Shown: positions 51,212-51,965 of the stretch, one piece after another
Numbering within the stretch: position 1 is the first letter of the stretch
Layout of the letters: every line of letters starts with the position of its first letter
Assembly (NCBI GenBank): GCA_001689515.1
Contig: LUJR01000032.1
Span: 1-51,965 of the forward strand
DNA from: Bacteroidales bacterium M7
GTDB taxonomy: Bacteria; Bacteroidota; Bacteroidia; Bacteroidales; Muribaculaceae
Reading direction: 5' to 3'
Length of the DNA stretch: 51,965 nucleotides
Position numbers and translations under genes: made by a program
Notes under the pieces: generated by a model
Database searches by the model: none
The model's input: the letters and a program-made list of their open reading frames with translations, nothing else
What the model was told of the DNA's origin: nothing

Positions 51212-51910
51212 ATGAGTATATTACCCCCCCCCATTTCAAAATTTGTTATTTTCCTCATTGATCTCATTAAAAATCCGCGCTCATTTTTTATCTCATTAAG
51301 ATACGTCCCTTTCCGGCAGGCCCTAAAGATACCTATCAAAGTAGCCCATGGATTCAAATTCAAAGATTTAGGAGGCAAGATTATATTTGACACGCCTTTT
51401 ATCCACAAAGACATGCTACAATTAGGATATTTCGGCTCAACCGGACACCTTGAAGCAAAAGGAGCCATATATCTTTTCAAAGGGTCTACGCTGGTCCTCA
51501 AGGGGTGCGCATTCGTAAGCCAAGGGTCTCTCATAAGATTAGGGGAAAACTCGACACTTGAATTCGGAAACAACTTTTGGTGTAACAACTACTGCAAGTT
51601 CTTAGTCTACACTGGCACACGACTGATATTCCATCCCGGCGTGCTGGTAGGCCTGAATGTAGAATTTGGAACGGCAGATGGTCATAGCATATACATAAAC
51701 TCTGTCAAAACCAATGCCCCTGCCGACGTCAGCATCGGTGAACATGTATGGATCGGCTCCTGCGCCACTATTTCAAAAGGCGTGTGCATAGCTCCAGGAT
51801 GTGTCATCGCCCGCTCTTCACTAGTCACCAAAAGCTGCCTCACACCTAATTGCATACTCGGAGGCATTCCTGCCAAAATATTGCGTACAGACATATGCTG
51901 GGAAGTCTGA
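51212..51910 (+). CDS. hexapeptide-repeat acyltransferase (232 aa) with C9 tract in codons 5-7
   Basis: The ATG at 51212 is chosen because it starts MSILPPPISKFVIFLIDLIK; the open frame upstream lies within the end of the previous gene. After about 80 residues the sequence becomes a left-handed beta helix (ISIL-type hexapeptides: LEAKGAIYLFKGSTLVLKGC, then GEHVWIGSCATISKGVCIAP, then GCVIARSSLVTKSCLTPNCI and the closing GGIPAKILR). This is the fold of soluble sugar O-acetyltransferases acting on polysaccharide units. With C8 translation would stop after 28 codons, with C10 after 16. Its frame through the C run differs from that of the other two genes, yet all are open at C9. Confidence 0.88.
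   Translation: MSILPPPISKFVIFLIDLIKNPRSFFISLRYVPFRQALKIPIKVAHGFKFKDLGGKIIFDTPFIHKDMLQLGYFGSTGHLEAKGAIYLFKGSTLVLKGCAFVSQGSLIRLGENSTLEFGNNFWCNNYCKFLVYTGTRLIFHPGVLVGLNVEFGTADGHSIYINSVKTNAPADVSIGEHVWIGSCATISKGVCIAPGCVIARSSLVTKSCLTPNCILGGIPAKILRTDICWEV
51224..51232 (+). repeat. C9 homopolymer inside acyltransferase 3 (phase-variation candidate)
   Basis: Nine C residues, flanked by ATTA on the left and ATTTCAAAA on the right. Confidence 0.9.
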
Positions 51911-51965
51911 CCATCGGAAATATTCAATATTCACTACTGTAGATTCAAAACCGAAGTGCAAAAAC

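Overview
The window looks like a chromosomal piece of a gut Bacteroidales genome, most likely Muribaculaceae-like (inference from gene content; no rRNA or other marker is present). Pointers are the Bacteroidetes promoter form (TTTG about 20 nt before TAnnTTTG) in front of many genes, a type IX-like C-terminal sorting tail, a thrA-apgM-thrC operon, GH3-family and DUF4919-like proteins, a head-GIN protein, and a dense population of REP-like inverted repeats with a REP-associated (Y1, RAYT-like) transposase. I see no tRNA, rRNA or CRISPR array.

Layout. 1-2.7 kb: an accessory patch with a small double-HTH protein, a convergent AT-rich spacer full of TTACATT/ATGTAAA motifs, and a Fic protein. 2.7-5.7 kb: an ECF sigma factor with its membrane partner, diverging from a membrane protein plus a secreted alpha/beta hydrolase. 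5.7-7.5 kb: a candidate structured RNA on the minus strand, a hipB gene with a broken hipA-N/hipS remnant, and a small antitoxin-like gene coupled to a GNAT gene. 7.5-15.3 kb: a biosynthetic operon thrA, apgM-like (probable homoserine kinase), thrC, aroA, then a Cys/His-rich membrane protein and an ABC-3 metal permease.

15.3-25.2 kb: a minus-strand series of secreted envelope proteins (CsgG-like, LPP20-like, a transglutaminase-like protein with a long Pro-rich linker, a FISUMP-type protein, a T9SS-type tail protein), with REP-like palindromes in many gaps and a C10 tract at the expected -33 position of the CsgG-like gene promoter. 25.4-26.1 kb: a RAYT transposase between inverted copies of a roughly 110-bp composite repeat. 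26.2-36.7 kb: mostly minus-strand housekeeping and envelope genes (glycosyltransferase, DUF4919-like, alkaline phosphatase, GH3, MsbA-like ABC exporter, RNase D-like exonuclease, cytidine deaminase, GNAT-like protein, pseudokinase). 36.7-43 kb: an AAA/DUF234-type ATPase behind two tandem palindromes, an Omp85 barrel, and a 1104-residue protein with S1-like segments and a C-terminal Schlafen AlbA_2 domain. 43-47.3 kb: nested fold-back repeats, a phosphoethanolamine transferase, dusB and a head-GIN protein.

47.4-51.9 kb: the start of a surface-polysaccharide locus, with a Wzx-type flippase followed by three acyltransferases. The strongest unusual signal is here. All three acyltransferase genes carry a C9 homopolymer within their first codons, in the shared context ATTA-C9-ATT. 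A fourth, C10 copy in the same context lies in the promoter of the CsgG-like envelope gene. Together they look like one phase-variation module acting by slipped-strand mispairing on surface glycan acylation and on an outer-membrane assembly cluster.
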